DNA from: Antedon mediterranea
Lineage: Eukaryota > Echinodermata > Crinoidea > Comatulida > Antedonidae
Assembly (NCBI RefSeq): GCF_964355755.1
Contig: NC_092670.1
Span: 17,609,201 to 17,673,200, forward strand
DNA: 64,000 nt
Reading direction: 5' to 3'
Shown: positions 32,007 through 46,300 of the stretch, one piece after another
Layout of the letters: every line of letters starts with the position of its first letter
How positions within the stretch are numbered: position 1 is the first letter of the stretch
Program-made: the position numbers and the translations under genes
The notes under the pieces: model-generated
What the model saw: the letters and a program-made list of their open reading frames with translations, nothing else
Database searches by the model: none
Told to the model about the DNA's origin: nothing

Positions 32007-33900
32007 CTTTATTTATCTGGACTTGGAAGAGAAAAAAAGTACTGTCAAAAGTATTTTGCACAAAAAATGAAAATAAATGAAAAAAGACAACTACTAGTAT
32101 TACTAATATTTTAAATTTAGCATACTACATTCTATAAATAGTATAAATTAATAAATACAATGTGAATTACGACAAGGAACTGAATAAAGCTTTGACCTTT
32201 TGTTAGCCAGCTTTACACAGATGCTGGTAGAATCAAGTCTATCCTTACTACAGTACTACTACTCGGCTTAGCTAGGCCTAATTTCTAGTTAAATACCTCG
32301 CCGCACAATCGACGCTGTGAAGTCAGATTCCCGTACCGTCTGCTGTGTGTTGTTGCCTGATCTAGGCCTAACAGCCCTCGATTTAATGGGCCACAAACAC
32401 ACGTTTATTACAGCTAATAATGCATACCTATAACACTAACAGCTTATATAACAAACAATACAAACTAATGTTTACAAAAATGGAATTTCTGTTTACCAAA
32501 AACCAGCAAAACAAACTCGTCAAGATAGAGAGAGATTGGTGTGGTTAGAGAGCAGCTACTATCAAACCAGCAGAGCGTGACGATGGACCTGGACATGACA
32601 CACACCACACACGTGTTCACTCATTCAAGCGTGACGATAACATACCATTTTCATTTTCATTTTGACCACCCTCCCCTTCACCAGACAGAAAAATGATTAA
32701 AATTTATGAGCAACTCTCTGAACATTTTTTGTTTATTTAGTCCGGGTTCGAATCTCGGTTGGGGGGACTTTTTCTCATTCTCACAGATTTCAATTTAATT
32801 AATTACATTTCAGTATAGCACCGGGCGGTTTAGAATTAATGTTCTTTGCCTGTTGTGTTTATAATGAGATACCTCTCTCCTTGCTTTTTTTTCGTACTGT
32901 ATATTTTCATAATTGTATATTAACTTTTGTATAAGCTACACAATAAAAAAACAGTACTTCACTTTTAAAGATAATGTTCCCTTGAATATATTCACTTCAC
33001 TTCACAAAAACCCCGACAAAAACTTACGACGTGTTCATTTTTACACGAAGTTTTTCAAAACTTAACCTCTTACTGTGACATGTGTTTATATAAGTCCAAC
33101 TTTGATAGGCAGGTCGTTAAACCTTTTGATCATCGCCGAATTCTGCTAGTTTTTGTCTGACCATTGACCATGGAGGTATAAAATAAAATGTTATACCTCC
33201 ATGCATTGACCTTGCATACTTTGTCATAATCAATCAATTCAGGTAATTAATCACCTAGTAGTTGATTTATCTGATAAGGATTTTGACCAAAAAGTTCTAA
33301 TGGGGATGATAAAATAAATATTTACCTGAAAAACGTAAATTAAAAATGCAACTGTCACAAACTCATCATAGTACTATTCTTTGAAGAGGTTGAAGAGGAC
33401 TGAAGCGCGACTACCCAGTAATTAATAAATAATAATAATATATAATAACCGTTTATTTTTGTCTTTCTGTTCGGGGTTAATTAAAACTGCAAAACTGCAA
33501 TTAAAAATCGATTTATAATATTTCCGTCTATGTTCGTAGGGCCTACGAATGCCTACTAACTAATTTAGGTTTAAAGTATTTTCATTTAAGTGTTCTCCAC
33601 CACCCCAATGTTAGTTTTCCCATGGTTGTATTTCATATTTTTGAATTCTAAATGGTTATTTATCTTTTTATTTTAAAATTAAGTAATCTAAAATTTTTGC
33701 CGCAACTGAGTTTTTACTGGCAATTTTATGAATCTGTATGTTATATTTTTATATATATTTTTGTGAATAAACCCTTCCAAAAAACGTTCTATCTATATAA
33801 AATTTAGATATAATACAGTTTTTAAAAAATATGTTGAAATATAATATATTTTATCGCTTTTATTTCTTAATTTTAAATAGAGATATATTGTCAATTTTCG
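32007..33900. other. COASY 5' flank and intergenic DNA
   Basis: 32200-32680 is less AT-rich and is the probable COASY promoter region on the minus strand. A lone B-box-like arm (CCGGGTTCGAATCTCGG) lies at about 32743-32760 without an A box. A perfect hairpin lies near 33.17 kb. No coding exon seen. Confidence 0.5.
33168..33208. repeat. Perfect hairpin, 15-bp arms
   Basis: Arms CATGGAGGTATAA and TTATACCTCCATG enclose an A/T-rich loop of about 9 bases. It stands alone between COASY and the ankyrin gene. Function unknown. Confidence 0.75.
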
Positions 33901-33929
33901 AATCCCCCGCCTCTCACACTTTCCCCAAC

Positions 33930-34178
33930 TTTCTATTGACCAATCAGATTCGCTGTTTAACTAGCTCTCATGGCGGCGTTCTACTAAACCGCAATTTAGC
34001 TTCCTGCACAAAAACCGACTGCGGAGAGAGAGAAATAAAACTTATTATCCTAAAAAAACATTGGATTTAGTTTGACTTACTTCCCTTATTGCCAAAGTTG
34101 ATGCTATAAGAGAGGAAGTGCATAATTTACAGGGACACATTGCCATGAGTCATGGTGATTCAACAGTTATGTCAAGAG
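33930..34178 (+). promoter_or_regulatory. Candidate promoter and first exon of the ankyrin gene
   Basis: A CCAAT box (GACCAATCAG, 33938-33947) is followed 30 bases later by ATGGCGGC (33970-33977), the core of a YY1 site common just downstream of start sites. A good donor (AAGAG, then GTAATT) closes the segment at 34178. An open frame from 34073 to the donor includes a Met at 34145 but ends in phase 1, which does not fit the coding exons downstream. It is therefore more likely 5' UTR with an upstream frame. Confidence 0.5.
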
Positions 34179-37100
34179 GTAATTTCTGTTTAAAGTAAAG
34201 GTTCTTCAGTTTCATTAAATCGACAGGACGCTTAGGCCTAGACTGAACAGTCAGTAGGGACAAAACTCTTGCTGCTGTCAGATTCTCTGTCAGGGCGTAG
34301 GTGTACCGACTTTTCTGGTAGGCCTAGAACCTGGCTATCCACTGACATTCTGTAGGAACCTAAATGTGGCTATATCTTGGAAATGAATGAACCTAGTAAT
34401 GCCATGCGCATTATAAGCTCTACTTAATACTATTAGGATTGTTTAGTGATTCCTGTGTTATTTAGTAAAAAATGACAATAAAAATAAAATATGTCAATAA
34501 TTAATAAATACAATATAGGCTAGGCCCTAGAAGGCCTAGACCTAATACCCTATACTTCTTTTTGTTTTATTAAATATTACTTTATATTATTATACTACTT
34601 TAAACTAATAATGACATACTGCACAATGCTTTCACAGCATTATCTCTAACCATTTTATAATTTGGAGATATACAGAATTTCAACAATACAGTACAGTATG
34701 ATGCACGATTTGCACTCAAGTTGCGAAATTTGAAATAACCCGAAAAGTAATTTAAAATTGCACTCAAACACTGACAATATCTTTTCAATCTCAACACTGT
34801 TGAATTTATAGTATTAACTGTAAATAGAATGAGGCCATAAAATACAAATTACCATTTGTATTTATCATACAGGGGAAAATTTCATTTATAAATTTTGTTT
34901 AGCAATATTGCTAATCAAACTGATTTTTGAGTCGAGAAACATAGTTTTGTATTGTATTTTTTGCTACACAATTTTAGAAAAGTGTAGCAAAAAGGTTGAT
35001 TTGTATAGCTTTTTGCTATGCTACACTGGCGAAATTATTCCCTGTCATACAATTGAAAATGCATACAGTGTCATCTACAGTATATCAATTAAATTTACAT
35101 CAACTGTGGTCAGTCTAATTACCGAAAACAACGCAAAGCAATGTAAGGTAAAATCATGCTTAAGACTAAAAATGAAATGTGTTTATAATAGATTCTGTAA
35201 GTACTGTAAATGTACGGTGTAAGTAATTGTACGATTTTGAGTTGTATTTTGTGCACACCACCATTTCGTAGGGTCTTTCTTGGCTTGCACGCACGGTCTT
35301 TTTTGGTCATAATGAATACAGTAACTATTCTGACTTTAATAAAATTGCATATTCAACAACAATTTTTTCAGGGGCTCAATACATCTTAAACTTCTTAGGT
35401 TCATAATTATTAATTAACTGGTGGTCAGTGATTTTTTAAAAATCTATTGTAATATGGGATTATGCTCTGACATACAACGGTAATTAATTCAGAAAAACTT
35501 AGCTTCTAGCAACATGATTGTGGGTGTTGCCTTAAGTGATTTCCTGATCTTACCATATCTGTCAGTCAGCATTAGACTACAGTTGTAGACCTTGAATTTA
35601 ACAGCATTTCACCATTATTTACTCAATTCTTACATCATTTTAATTAGTAATATCCTACTTACTTAAATATTGTTAATGATTGTTACTAATATGTTGTATA
35701 ATTTCCAAAGTTAATTAATATAATTGGCACTTAGCAAGTTCTGTAATTAACGTAATTAATTTATCATTATTTATAGTAAAGCTTTAGCAGTGCTCCTCCC
35801 AACATTTTACAAACCTAAGTATGTTTCATAGCAATTTCCTCTGCTCCCCTACAGTACTATCAGTAACTGTACTAAGTAAGGTGAAAAGTACACCTGTAAA
35901 AAATATAGCTAGTGTCGGATCCAAAATCTAGAATACAACGAGCAGAAATCGGCACCCGCTTGTTATCCCTGTGTACTAATTTTAGTTATTGAAATTTGTT
36001 TAGTAACAATTCTATAAAGTCACTTTTTTTTTTGTCTCGTTTGTTTATACTGTTTTTCAATATTTAAAGTTTCTTTAGGGAACGTCTTATACAGTACAGT
36101 GTATCTATTTTAATATACTAATCAGACGTGTCCAGGTGTGTAAGAAAAGTACACACAGTTTTCTGATCAGTCCAGAGATTTATAACTTAAAATATTTAAT
36201 CTAATCTTCTTGTGTTCTTAAAATAGCATTTACGTTTCTGCAACTGATAATTTTTATTAAATGACTAAAAAAGAAAGTGAGAAAAGAAAAGTAGAATTTG
36301 CCAGCTATTTATAAATACATCAGAACTTCTGGCTCCAGTAGAGTGACAAAAAAAGCTAAGCAGGAAACGTTGCACCGTGAGTCATTACATTGAAGGGACT
36401 TGGAAGATAAAGACGATATCAGGCTTGGCATTTTATAACATGTAAAGGATGATACTGTATGAATACCAGCCTTCATTGAATGTGGTTGTAGTCTGGCATA
36501 GGTCGTCTGTTTCACTGCAATTTCAAATTGTCCAGTACAGTAGGTTTTACATTGCATCAGTACAGTAGATATTTTGAGTCTGTCAATATTAAAAGAGTAC
36601 ATTAGTTGCTGTTGTCAAGACGCGAGTATCCAGTTTGTTTGAAAACAACTTGCAAAATTGTTGAAATTTGTTGTGGATATTATTGAAGATGTTACTTGGC
36701 GATTGTGGCACAGATGCTTTGGGATTACCATTCCATTTGCCGGTGGTTGTTACTGTACGTCTGTATTTGTTTCTTCAAATTTTTTACATGTTTGCATGCA
36801 TCACGCTGGGTTATATACTGTAGGGGGAGCTCAGCCAGCCCCGGTACAGTTTAGCTCTCGAAATTGACAGTGCACAGGATTGGACATCACTGTAGGTTCA
36901 ATTCAGCACTTCATTTTACAATCTTTAGGCCCCTTTATTTCAAATTTCTAGATCTCTTGATTACTAATTTATTTTTTAGGTCAAGTGACCTCTGACCCTC
37001 AATTTCGCAGACTGTATTCAGAGAGAAAAATACCATGCCATCACTGAACCGGGCACTGAACCTTCAAATTGCAGTATTACTGTACCATTCACTTCTTTAG

Positions 37101-37318
37101 CTGTTAGTGTTAAGCTGTAGGCCTGGTGTTAATTATACAGTAGTTGAAAATCAAATTGAATTACTAGCCTACAGTTGCAGCAGTAATGCATTTATCACAC
37201 AAATTAAGCAAATTGAGTATAAATTGTTAAAGAATGATCAAATTACACCTGTTGTTATTTTGCCTGTCTATTTTTACTGCATCACTGCCTTACATCAAAA
37301 AGATTGCCTCCTGGTACC
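34179..37318 (+). other. Presumed first intron of the ankyrin gene
   Basis: AT-rich. It contains one copy of a dispersed repeat at about 34917-35046 and many TACAGTACTGTA-type words. No further exon recognised. Confidence 0.4.
34917..35046. repeat. Dispersed hairpin repeat, TTTTTGCTACAC family
   Basis: Shares GAAACATAGTTTT, TAGCTTTTTGCTATGCTACA and CTGGCGAAATTATTC with 42267-42396. Here TTTTTGCTACAC and GTGTAGCAAAAA form a perfect 12-bp stem. Confidence 0.75.
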
Positions 37319-40300
37319 ATGGGTGATGAGGTGAGAGGAGAATAAAATGGAGAAATTCACACCGGAAATTATGATTTACAACTTTTAGTTTATACATTAC
37401 TCTATTCAATCTCAGTCACATTAAAAAAAAAAACACTTTGATTTTACAATTTGAAAAGGATCTGTGTTTTGAAAATTGTGTTTTGTCAAACTATTCTGAC
37501 AAAAGAAATTGATGTGCCCATATATGGTACTGACATGAAGTCATCGTGTCCTTATGTGCATATCACTTTTTATTTGTCGCATAAAGTTTAATACTATAGA
37601 CATAACTTTAGTTACATGTAAGTACAGTATTTTATTCCTGTGATGACCTATTGTAGTATGTTTTTAACTTAGTAATTATTCATGTTATTGTCACAAATTG
37701 TATGTTTTGATATTTACCTTATCCTGTGGAAAAAAAAACATGTTCCATCCAGATGTAGACTTCCCAGTGATCTTATTAGAGCGTTTGTTTGTTCCTGCGT
37801 AGGTCCAGTTGGTACCTAGTGTACCTAATTAAAAACATTATAAGGCAGAAGATAGGATCATATTAAATTCAACATGTCATTTCACTATTTTTAGGCCCCT
37901 CTCTGTTAAAATCATGGATTCACCACTGGCGTTTTGATTCATTGTATCGTTGCATAATTAGTCTTCGGGTGAAATTCTACATTTGTGATTGATTCAGCAG
38001 TTCCTAAATATAAATTATTAACTAATGTGTTTGATGATAGAGAAACCGTATCAAGTAAAAATACAAACATTGTACAGTATACAGTACAACGTACTACTGT
38101 ATACAATATTGTGAAACTATTGTCTATGGTACAATACCACTTACTGTACAAATACAGAAGCATTGTATTGTGCAATTAAATATCAAGTATGTACAAGTAT
38201 GTACTTGTTCAATTCATTTAGCATTTCATATTACCACTTACTGTATACTAACATTGGACCCACATTAGCATACCAGTTTTAGTACAGGATTGTTTGTTTT
38301 GATAGTTCATGTATAGCACTAGTAGTACTGCATCACTGTCGTTTTCTCAGTATAACTAAAGTTCAATGTTCATCATTTTCAAATTTGTGTAATCCCATTT
38401 GTATTCTACTACTTTGCAGGAACTACATGAGTACATGTAGATCCAGAGGTTCCCACTTCCCCACTTTTTTCAAATCCTGTATTCACATACTGTAGTGCAG
38501 GTCTGTGATACTAGGAACTAATAATATAATAGGAAAAGAAATGATTAATTAATAATAAACATTGAGAAAGTTTTTATCCTAATGCTTTATATAAGTAGCT
38601 CTTTTAATTCCACCTCTTGTGATGTTAAAGTATGTACTGTTACAGTACTGTAATAATACAGCCTGTGTGTATGTTTTACTGAACTGTAATCATTTTATAA
38701 TGAACATTTATAAATTATAGAAATTGATAAAAATTAACTATTATTTATTTTTCTTTTATATTACAGTATACCGTACAGTACTGTACAGGTTGTCAATGTC
38801 ATTTGAAATGGGCTTTTTTTTTACGTTATACTGTAAATTAATGAAAATAAACCAGCATATTAATTTTTTTTAAATTTTAGCCACCACTTGTACAAGCTGT
38901 GTTCTATGGAGATGCTGATGAGGTTAGAGCCTTGTTGTACAAGAAAGAAGATGTTAATACAGCTGTACGTATAGACATAGTCATTTTGTTTTCACTCATT
39001 TCCTGCAGTAACTTTATAATAAAGTGTCCATCCATGATAAAAAAAATCTATCAATTTACACAATATTAGTATTTGTACAGTACAGTATGAACTCCATGTA
39101 TATTGTACACTTAGTTACTGGTTGTTAGATAAACCAGGGCTGTACAGTACTATAGAAGACCTTAGCACAATGTATCTATTATCAGTATATTGTACAGTGT
39201 ATAGTACAGGTTGGATCTTGATTACTGTACAGTACCTATTTTTTTGTTGCAGGATGTTGAAAGGAGAACCCCTTTGCATGCGGCAGCCTTCCGTGGCGAG
39301 GCTGAAATTGTGGACCTACTCGCCCAAAGTGGTAATAAGAAACAACTTTTTTAGTGTTCAGTAGTACCATGGAGAACTCCATGGTACAGTAGTACTTGTA
39401 GCAATGTGCATCTAGATTAAATTCTTTGTATTCTTTTTTAAGCAATTGCTATGTGTTATTTAATCATACTGTATCAATTTTAAATATTGATTTTGAAAGT
39501 CTATTCAATTAAAATCAGTTAAATGATGATATTAGTTGTAATTAATCGTCTCATTGTGTATTGAATTAAATAAAGCCAATCAACCACGTTTAAATTTTAT
39601 GGATTTTAAAAGAAATTGAATAAAATTAATGACATGATACTTCCTATGGCAATGCACATGTGTCATATCCTTTGAATAGTACTAATGTCTATATCTAGTA
39701 ATTGTAATTGGCCAAAGAATGAAAATTGAATCAAATGTGTGAATACAGAAATTATTCAGTCAACAAATTCTTTCCTCACCATACTGTGAACATACAGTAG
39801 TACTGTATACAGTAATTCTATATTAAGAAGCTTTGCTGTTTCGGCAATGGGTGTGTGACCTACTGTATGACCTATCCCAGCTACCTTGAAATAAGAAACA
39901 TTTCCATTATTTATACACGTTAAAACGTCTCTGTCAACCCTTAGGTATTTTTCAATTGATAGCTTTAATAGTAAATCCAGATACTCAAACATCATATTAA
40001 TCATTAATGAGGGAAAATTCACTAAATATTGCAAGAAATAGTTGATCTTGCATCTTAAATATTACAGATATTTATAAATGTATAAATGTGTCATTTTTAA
40101 ATGATATAATGATAAGTTCAAAGAATAAAAAATATTCCTTACTGTAGAGAGAAAGAGCATTGAAGGAAAAGCTATTAAAAAAAACTGATGGATTGTAATG
40201 TATACTGTAGCTTTACTTGGATAAATCTTCTTTATTGAAAATATATGTGTATATCTATATGAAAAAAAAGAAGAAATGAAAATAAATTTTGAAAAGAAAC

Positions 40301-43300
40301 TTGGAACTTGCTATCAATCAAAATCTTTTAATTGTCTGAAAATGAATTTGTGTATGTTAAAACATTTGTTTTATTATTTTGCTATAGGTGCAAGAGTTAA
40401 CACAAAAGATAGTCGATGGCTAACTCCACTTCACCGTGCAGTAGCGTCTAAGAGCTATGTAAGTGGTTTACCAACCAAGTCAATCTAACAACAGGACACT
40501 GAGCTCGCCTTGCCGTGATGAACTTGTAACAGTCCTTTGATCTTATCTCTGGCTGTGACAAATACCAACAGTACTGCACTATACGTACATATTCTCTTCT
40601 GTTTAGGGGCTTGAAACTGATCATGTCACAGCCACAAATAAACCCTTTGATCTCAAGAGTTCAGCATCCTCTTGTTAGATTGTCCTGCCTAAGGATACTC
40701 TATAATAATTATGTAGAGTTTGATTTGCTGGTAGTAGTACTGTACCTACAGTACAGGTAGGACTACTGGTAATTCATTGTGAGAATACGGTGACATTGGG
40801 ACATACTGCCTCACTTGATTTCCATTTTTTTGGATTCTAGGTCCAGAAGACCAACAACACAGTGTATGCATAGGTGCCTACATCATCGCAAATCATCGGC
40901 TCTTTTACATATTAACCTCAACCTTTAATATACTTATCCACTATCCCACCAAGTTGGAAAAACCCAATTTGGTTTTGGTATGTATTCATTTTGTTTGTGG
41001 TGAATTTCAGGAATCGGTGAAAATGCTGCTGAAGCATTCTGCTGACGTGAACGCGAGGGATAAGAATTGGCAGACACCGCTTCACGTGGCTGCTGCTCAC
41101 AATGCCGTCAACATCGCAGAACTTCTCGTTCCCAACCTTTCAACAGTGAACGTTGCAGACAGAGCTGGACGCACTAGTTTACATCATGCAGCATTCAACG
41201 GTCATGTTGAGGTAAAATAAAATATTTTTATAATAATTCCACTGAAAAATTAATTTCAAAAAAACTAAATACATTTATTCATATGCCATTGGAGCCAATG
41301 AACAACAGTGAGACACATTCTATGAACAGCCGACACTTTGCTATTACTGTTGTAATTACATATCAACTTTTTCAAAATAGTCTGAATAGAATGAATTGCA
41401 AGGAATAAACATTTTTTGAATTTTTTGTATTGATCTTACTTCTTAGCATGTATTTTATGTAGCATGTATTATACTATATAATAATAGTTATTACTGCCAA
41501 CATATTTGCCAAGTTTGATAATAATATTTTTATTGCTAATTAAAATAAATTACAAATATTGATTTTGAACTGTCCTGTCTTAACCTGAACTTCTTAATTG
41601 ATCGAATCATTCATTATGTTATCTACAGTAGACTGTCCACTAATAATATGCTAATATCCTGTAGCTCATCCTGCATGTAAGCGGGCTAAGTGAATCTATT
41701 AATAGATAGGCTTAGTTTTCTTTCAAAGTGATCAACAAGATTAATCACTTTTTGATGATAACCTGACAGGCAGGTAGTGCACTGTAGTATTCACATTAAG
41801 GCAGAATATGAATCGGCTGTAAATAGTTTAATTTGTATGACCAAGGGTTATAGGCATAATTAACAAGCGCAAACAACATTTTTACTTCTTACATGTATAC
41901 AGTACCACTGCTTGTGCAACTAAAGACAGTACTCAAAGTTTGGCTAGCAAAGAGTAGAGGCTAACTGTAGACTATACAGACTAGAATGTTTCCTTTACCA
42001 GTACAAATTGCAATAACCACAATATGCATATTAAGCATGCTCTTCTACATGGTTAAATGGTTGAATTTTAAGCTGATTTCACATAATACAGTATCATTGT
42101 GTAAGATATTATTCGTCCTATGATCATCTCTGGCCACCCTTCACCCAAAATATTTTGAAATAAGTTAATTTTACACAACCTAATGCAAATAACATAAGCA
42201 TAAGTAACATAAATAAAACTTCTTTAATTCATTTTATTATGCTTGTGTTTGTAAAAATAACAACATCATTTTTGAGTCAAGAAACATAGTTTTCTATTGT
42301 AGTATTTTTTGCTAAGCAATTTTAGAAATGTATAGCATTAGTAATAAGGTTGTTTTGTATAGCTTTTTGCTATGCTACACTGGCGAAATTATTCACTGAT
42401 TTCTACAATCTGTTTCTAAACAAGGTTATAAAACTTGTTTTTAAGATCATGTTGACATTTCTCAGCTTTGTTGACTTGTAATGTTTCACACATTCTAGTT
42501 CTCATATTTTTTTTATTCATGTTTTTTAGATGTTTGCAATCCGTGTTTTAGGTTTTATTAGGTCACTGTTCAACTGTAGAATTTAGATAGTAAAGTTTAA
42601 TTACCTACTATTTCAGACATTTAGTTTTGTGTAATGTTATATTTATTTAAGAATATTTTCTAAATATAGTTTTTCCCTTTTACTTATTTGGCAGTAATTA
42701 TTGAAAACCAAAAATCTTACTGTGATTATCATCGTCCATATTAACCTTAAACCAAATAGAAATGTAAATAAGTATCACATCAGAAGACTGTTTCATAATG
42801 TTGGTCAGCAAACTAAATTCAGATTTAAATTTTATAATATGAAATTTATAGGATATTAATTACTGTAAATATTTTAGCAACAGTATTTCATCAGCATTAT
42901 AATATGTTTGCATACAATGTGATATTTTTTTAATTTTGGCAACACTATTTCATCAGCATTATAATATGTTTGAATACAATGTGATAATTATGGAACAGAA
43001 CTCAGAGCCTTAGCATGGGGTATTTAGTAGCTGAAGTAAATGAATATTCTTACTCATTAAGTTTATGATGTACTGTATCTATTAATATATAATGTCTTTT
43101 GTAATTGTAGATGGTGAAACTATTAATAGAAAAAGGTGCAACGGTGAATGCACAAGATAAAAAGGAGAGACGACCCGTACACTGGGCTGCCTTTATGGGT
43201 AATTAAAAATGATTGGATCTTTGATATAAAAATGGAATGAATTTCTTGTTAGAACGTTCCAAAGTTCTTTTTACAGTAAATAAATGGATCTAAATCTTTC

Positions 43301-46300
43301 CCCTGATCTTTGTTTAAACTATCCAATTCAAAAATGTATATGAGCCTAGTACCTGGACGAAGATGGCTTTAGAACTGAGGAAATCCCACATTTGAAAGAT
43401 GGGGGAAAAAATGGGGAAAAAAATGGTTTTATGACATCATCCTTTCCTCTTCCTATCTCTTCCCAACATTCTCCTGTCATTGTTTTTTAAAGTGATTATC
43501 TTGGGATGAGATGTTAGAATAATTATGTACAGTACATGTACAAGACATGAACACTGATATTTAGTTTTGTTTTTACTTTTGTTTCATCAGGGCATGTTGA
43601 GGTGATAAAAGTATTGTTTGATTATGATGCAGATATACTATGTCGTGACAAAAACATGTACACGCCCTTACACGCCGCGGCTGCCAGCAGCCAGGTCGGT
43701 GTCGTACAACTACTTCTAACTCTTGGTGCAAAGGTAACTGCAGTTTTAAATTCTATTATTTTTATTACATTATCTTATAACCTTATCTGGGTAGACCCTT
43801 AAAAAAGTTGTACACTATATGTTCCATTTTACAATTATTATTAATAATATTTAATCATACAGTAGACTGAATGGATTATTCAATCCAGGAAGGAATGGGC
43901 ACACCCTTTAGAAAAAAAAAACTGGATTTATTTCCTGTTGCATAAAAAGTAAAATCATGTGTGTGTGTGTTAAGTTGTTTAAAGCTCTGTCTACACTATC
44001 AAACTAGTTTCATTAAAAAAGTGTGATGTGCCCAAATATGGTAGTGATATGCTTAAATATGATAGTGATATGACATCATCACGACGATATATGGGCATAT
44101 CACATTTATTTGGTCACATAAAGTTTGATAGTGTAGACATAGCTTTAAAATAAAATATTGATCCACATTTTATGGAAATAAATTGCAAATTAGTTGAACA
44201 CAATATTTCAATTTTTAATAAATTTATTGTTTCCGGTATAAACAACATATGCGATTCTTAATTAAGATGCCTGATTCCATAGAGTAGCTACAAAAGGCCA
44301 ACTCGGACAACGTCGATGTTACAATGAGTTAAATGGAGAAGAACTGTATTTTCAACCAAATAAAATAATGTTTTAGATTGGAATGTCATTGTTCTCAGGC
44401 CTAAGGTTATTTCACACCTGCTCTGGTCTGGCTCCAGTTCAGGTTTGCATCAGATTACGCGTACAGGATTAACAACTTTTCTTTCTAACAATGCGTCATG
44501 CAGCTATGTGCTTATCGAGTAAAAGGATTGATGCAAAGCCATGTTTAGCAACGTGAAATAAAAAAATCACTGAGGTACGATTTTATTTGCCGGAGCGGAG
44601 TAGGTGTGAAAGAAACCTCAATGCAGTCATATTTGGTATTTACCATTCCAGATTTATTGCTAACATCATGACTTTATTATTTTATAGTCTTAACAAGTTA
44701 GTTACCATTATTTATTTACTAATCTTAGGTGGATACCACTAATATCCATGGCAACACACCGATGCATATTGCATGTTTAAATGGTAACAACCCGGTAGTA
44801 CATGAACTTCTATGCTGCAATGCTTCCATCACAACGACCAACCACAAAGGCCAAGTGAGCATCATTTATTTTTACCCAATACATGAGCGGTAACATGCCT
44901 AGCGCCAATAAAATTCCTACAGTATTGTGCCTCCTGACAGAAAACTTCATCCCATATGAGATACTGTAGTATAGTGAGAAATTATTTTGAGGGTCCGGAT
45001 ATGTTTGTATTTAATTGCTATGGTATGGCCTGTTGCTGTCAGTAGATACAATACTGCAGGAGTGTTTATCCTCGCTAGACATGATACCATATGTAAATCT
45101 GCTGTTATTTTTACCTTTTTTAGTGTTATGATAATTATTTAGAATTACAAATTCTCCTATATATTTTCACTTACATGTTTGTTTTCTTTTTAATTTTTAT
45201 CATTTACTTTGTTGTCATTTTTTTAACAAATATTTTCAACCCTCTCAATCTCATTAATGTTGATGCGGTTTATCATTATTATTACTAACAATAAAGGCTA
45301 TTTTTAATTTATTATTACAATACTCAAGTTGTTTCAATAATAGAAGTAGTATAATTTAAAAAAATGTTGATTACCATTTTTACATTACCACCATTATCAC
45401 AATTTGAGGAAAGGTGAGTTTCTGGTTCAGTTCGAAATTGATTACCCAATAGGCAAAGGCATGGAACATTTTCAACAATGTCGTGACAAAAAACTACATC
45501 AAGTACCTTATTGCTACATATTGATGAAATGGTATAGCAAAATATGTAGTACAAAATTATGTTAGATTATCAGTTACTTCTAAAATGAAAGTGTGTGCTT
45601 AAAACTATACATATATTTTCTTTTCTTTCTTTATTTTGCTAGACACCTTTGCATCTTGCAGCGGCATCTCCTCATGGTGCTGTGTGTCTTGAGCTACTCG
45701 TCAGCAAAGGTGCAGTCACTACAGCACAATGTAAAGACGGACGTACACCTCTACACATGACAGCCTTGCAGGGAAGATACACACGCTCCCAAACACTGAT
45801 ACAACATGGTAAGTTTTTTAAGTTTTATCCTGCTGCAGATACTGCAGTAGCGTCATTGTCTACTGCAGTGATTATAGTAATGGTATGTAAATCATTATGA
45901 ACTATTTTGTGTTCTCTCACAAACCTCAACTGCTGTAATTTTCACCCTCAATGTTTCTCAAAATGTGTAGAGTTCACAAATGTGTAACTAACAAACCGAT
46001 GACTTAATTATTTTTCCCAATCAGCCAGTAAAGTTTACTTAAAGATGTATTGTCCCCCTGAAAAAATAACTTTTTAACATTTTTTTTTTTAATATACTAT
46101 ACATAATAGCTATTCATTTTTAGCAAGAATTGGATCGAAAAAAAAAAATATTTACCTTAAAAATCTTAAATTTAAAGCAAATTGGTTTTTGGCTAAATGT
46201 AACTGTTTATTTTGGCTTTTTATAATTGAAAACAATATTTGTTTGCATTTTTTTTCTATGAAAGTGATTTAACTTTATTAAAGCTGCAAAATGGGCTACA

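Noticed and set aside
32739-32768. Possible tRNA gene (CCGGGTTCGAATCTCGG)
   Set aside because: Only a T arm / B box is present; no A box, anticodon arm or matching acceptor strand lies upstream. At most a fragment.
34145-34178. Using the Met at 34145 as the ankyrin protein start
   Set aside because: The exon ends in phase 1 while the next coding exon needs phase 0; direct joining meets a stop within 15 codons. The Met-Gly-Asp-Glu exon at 37319 fits phase and start context better.
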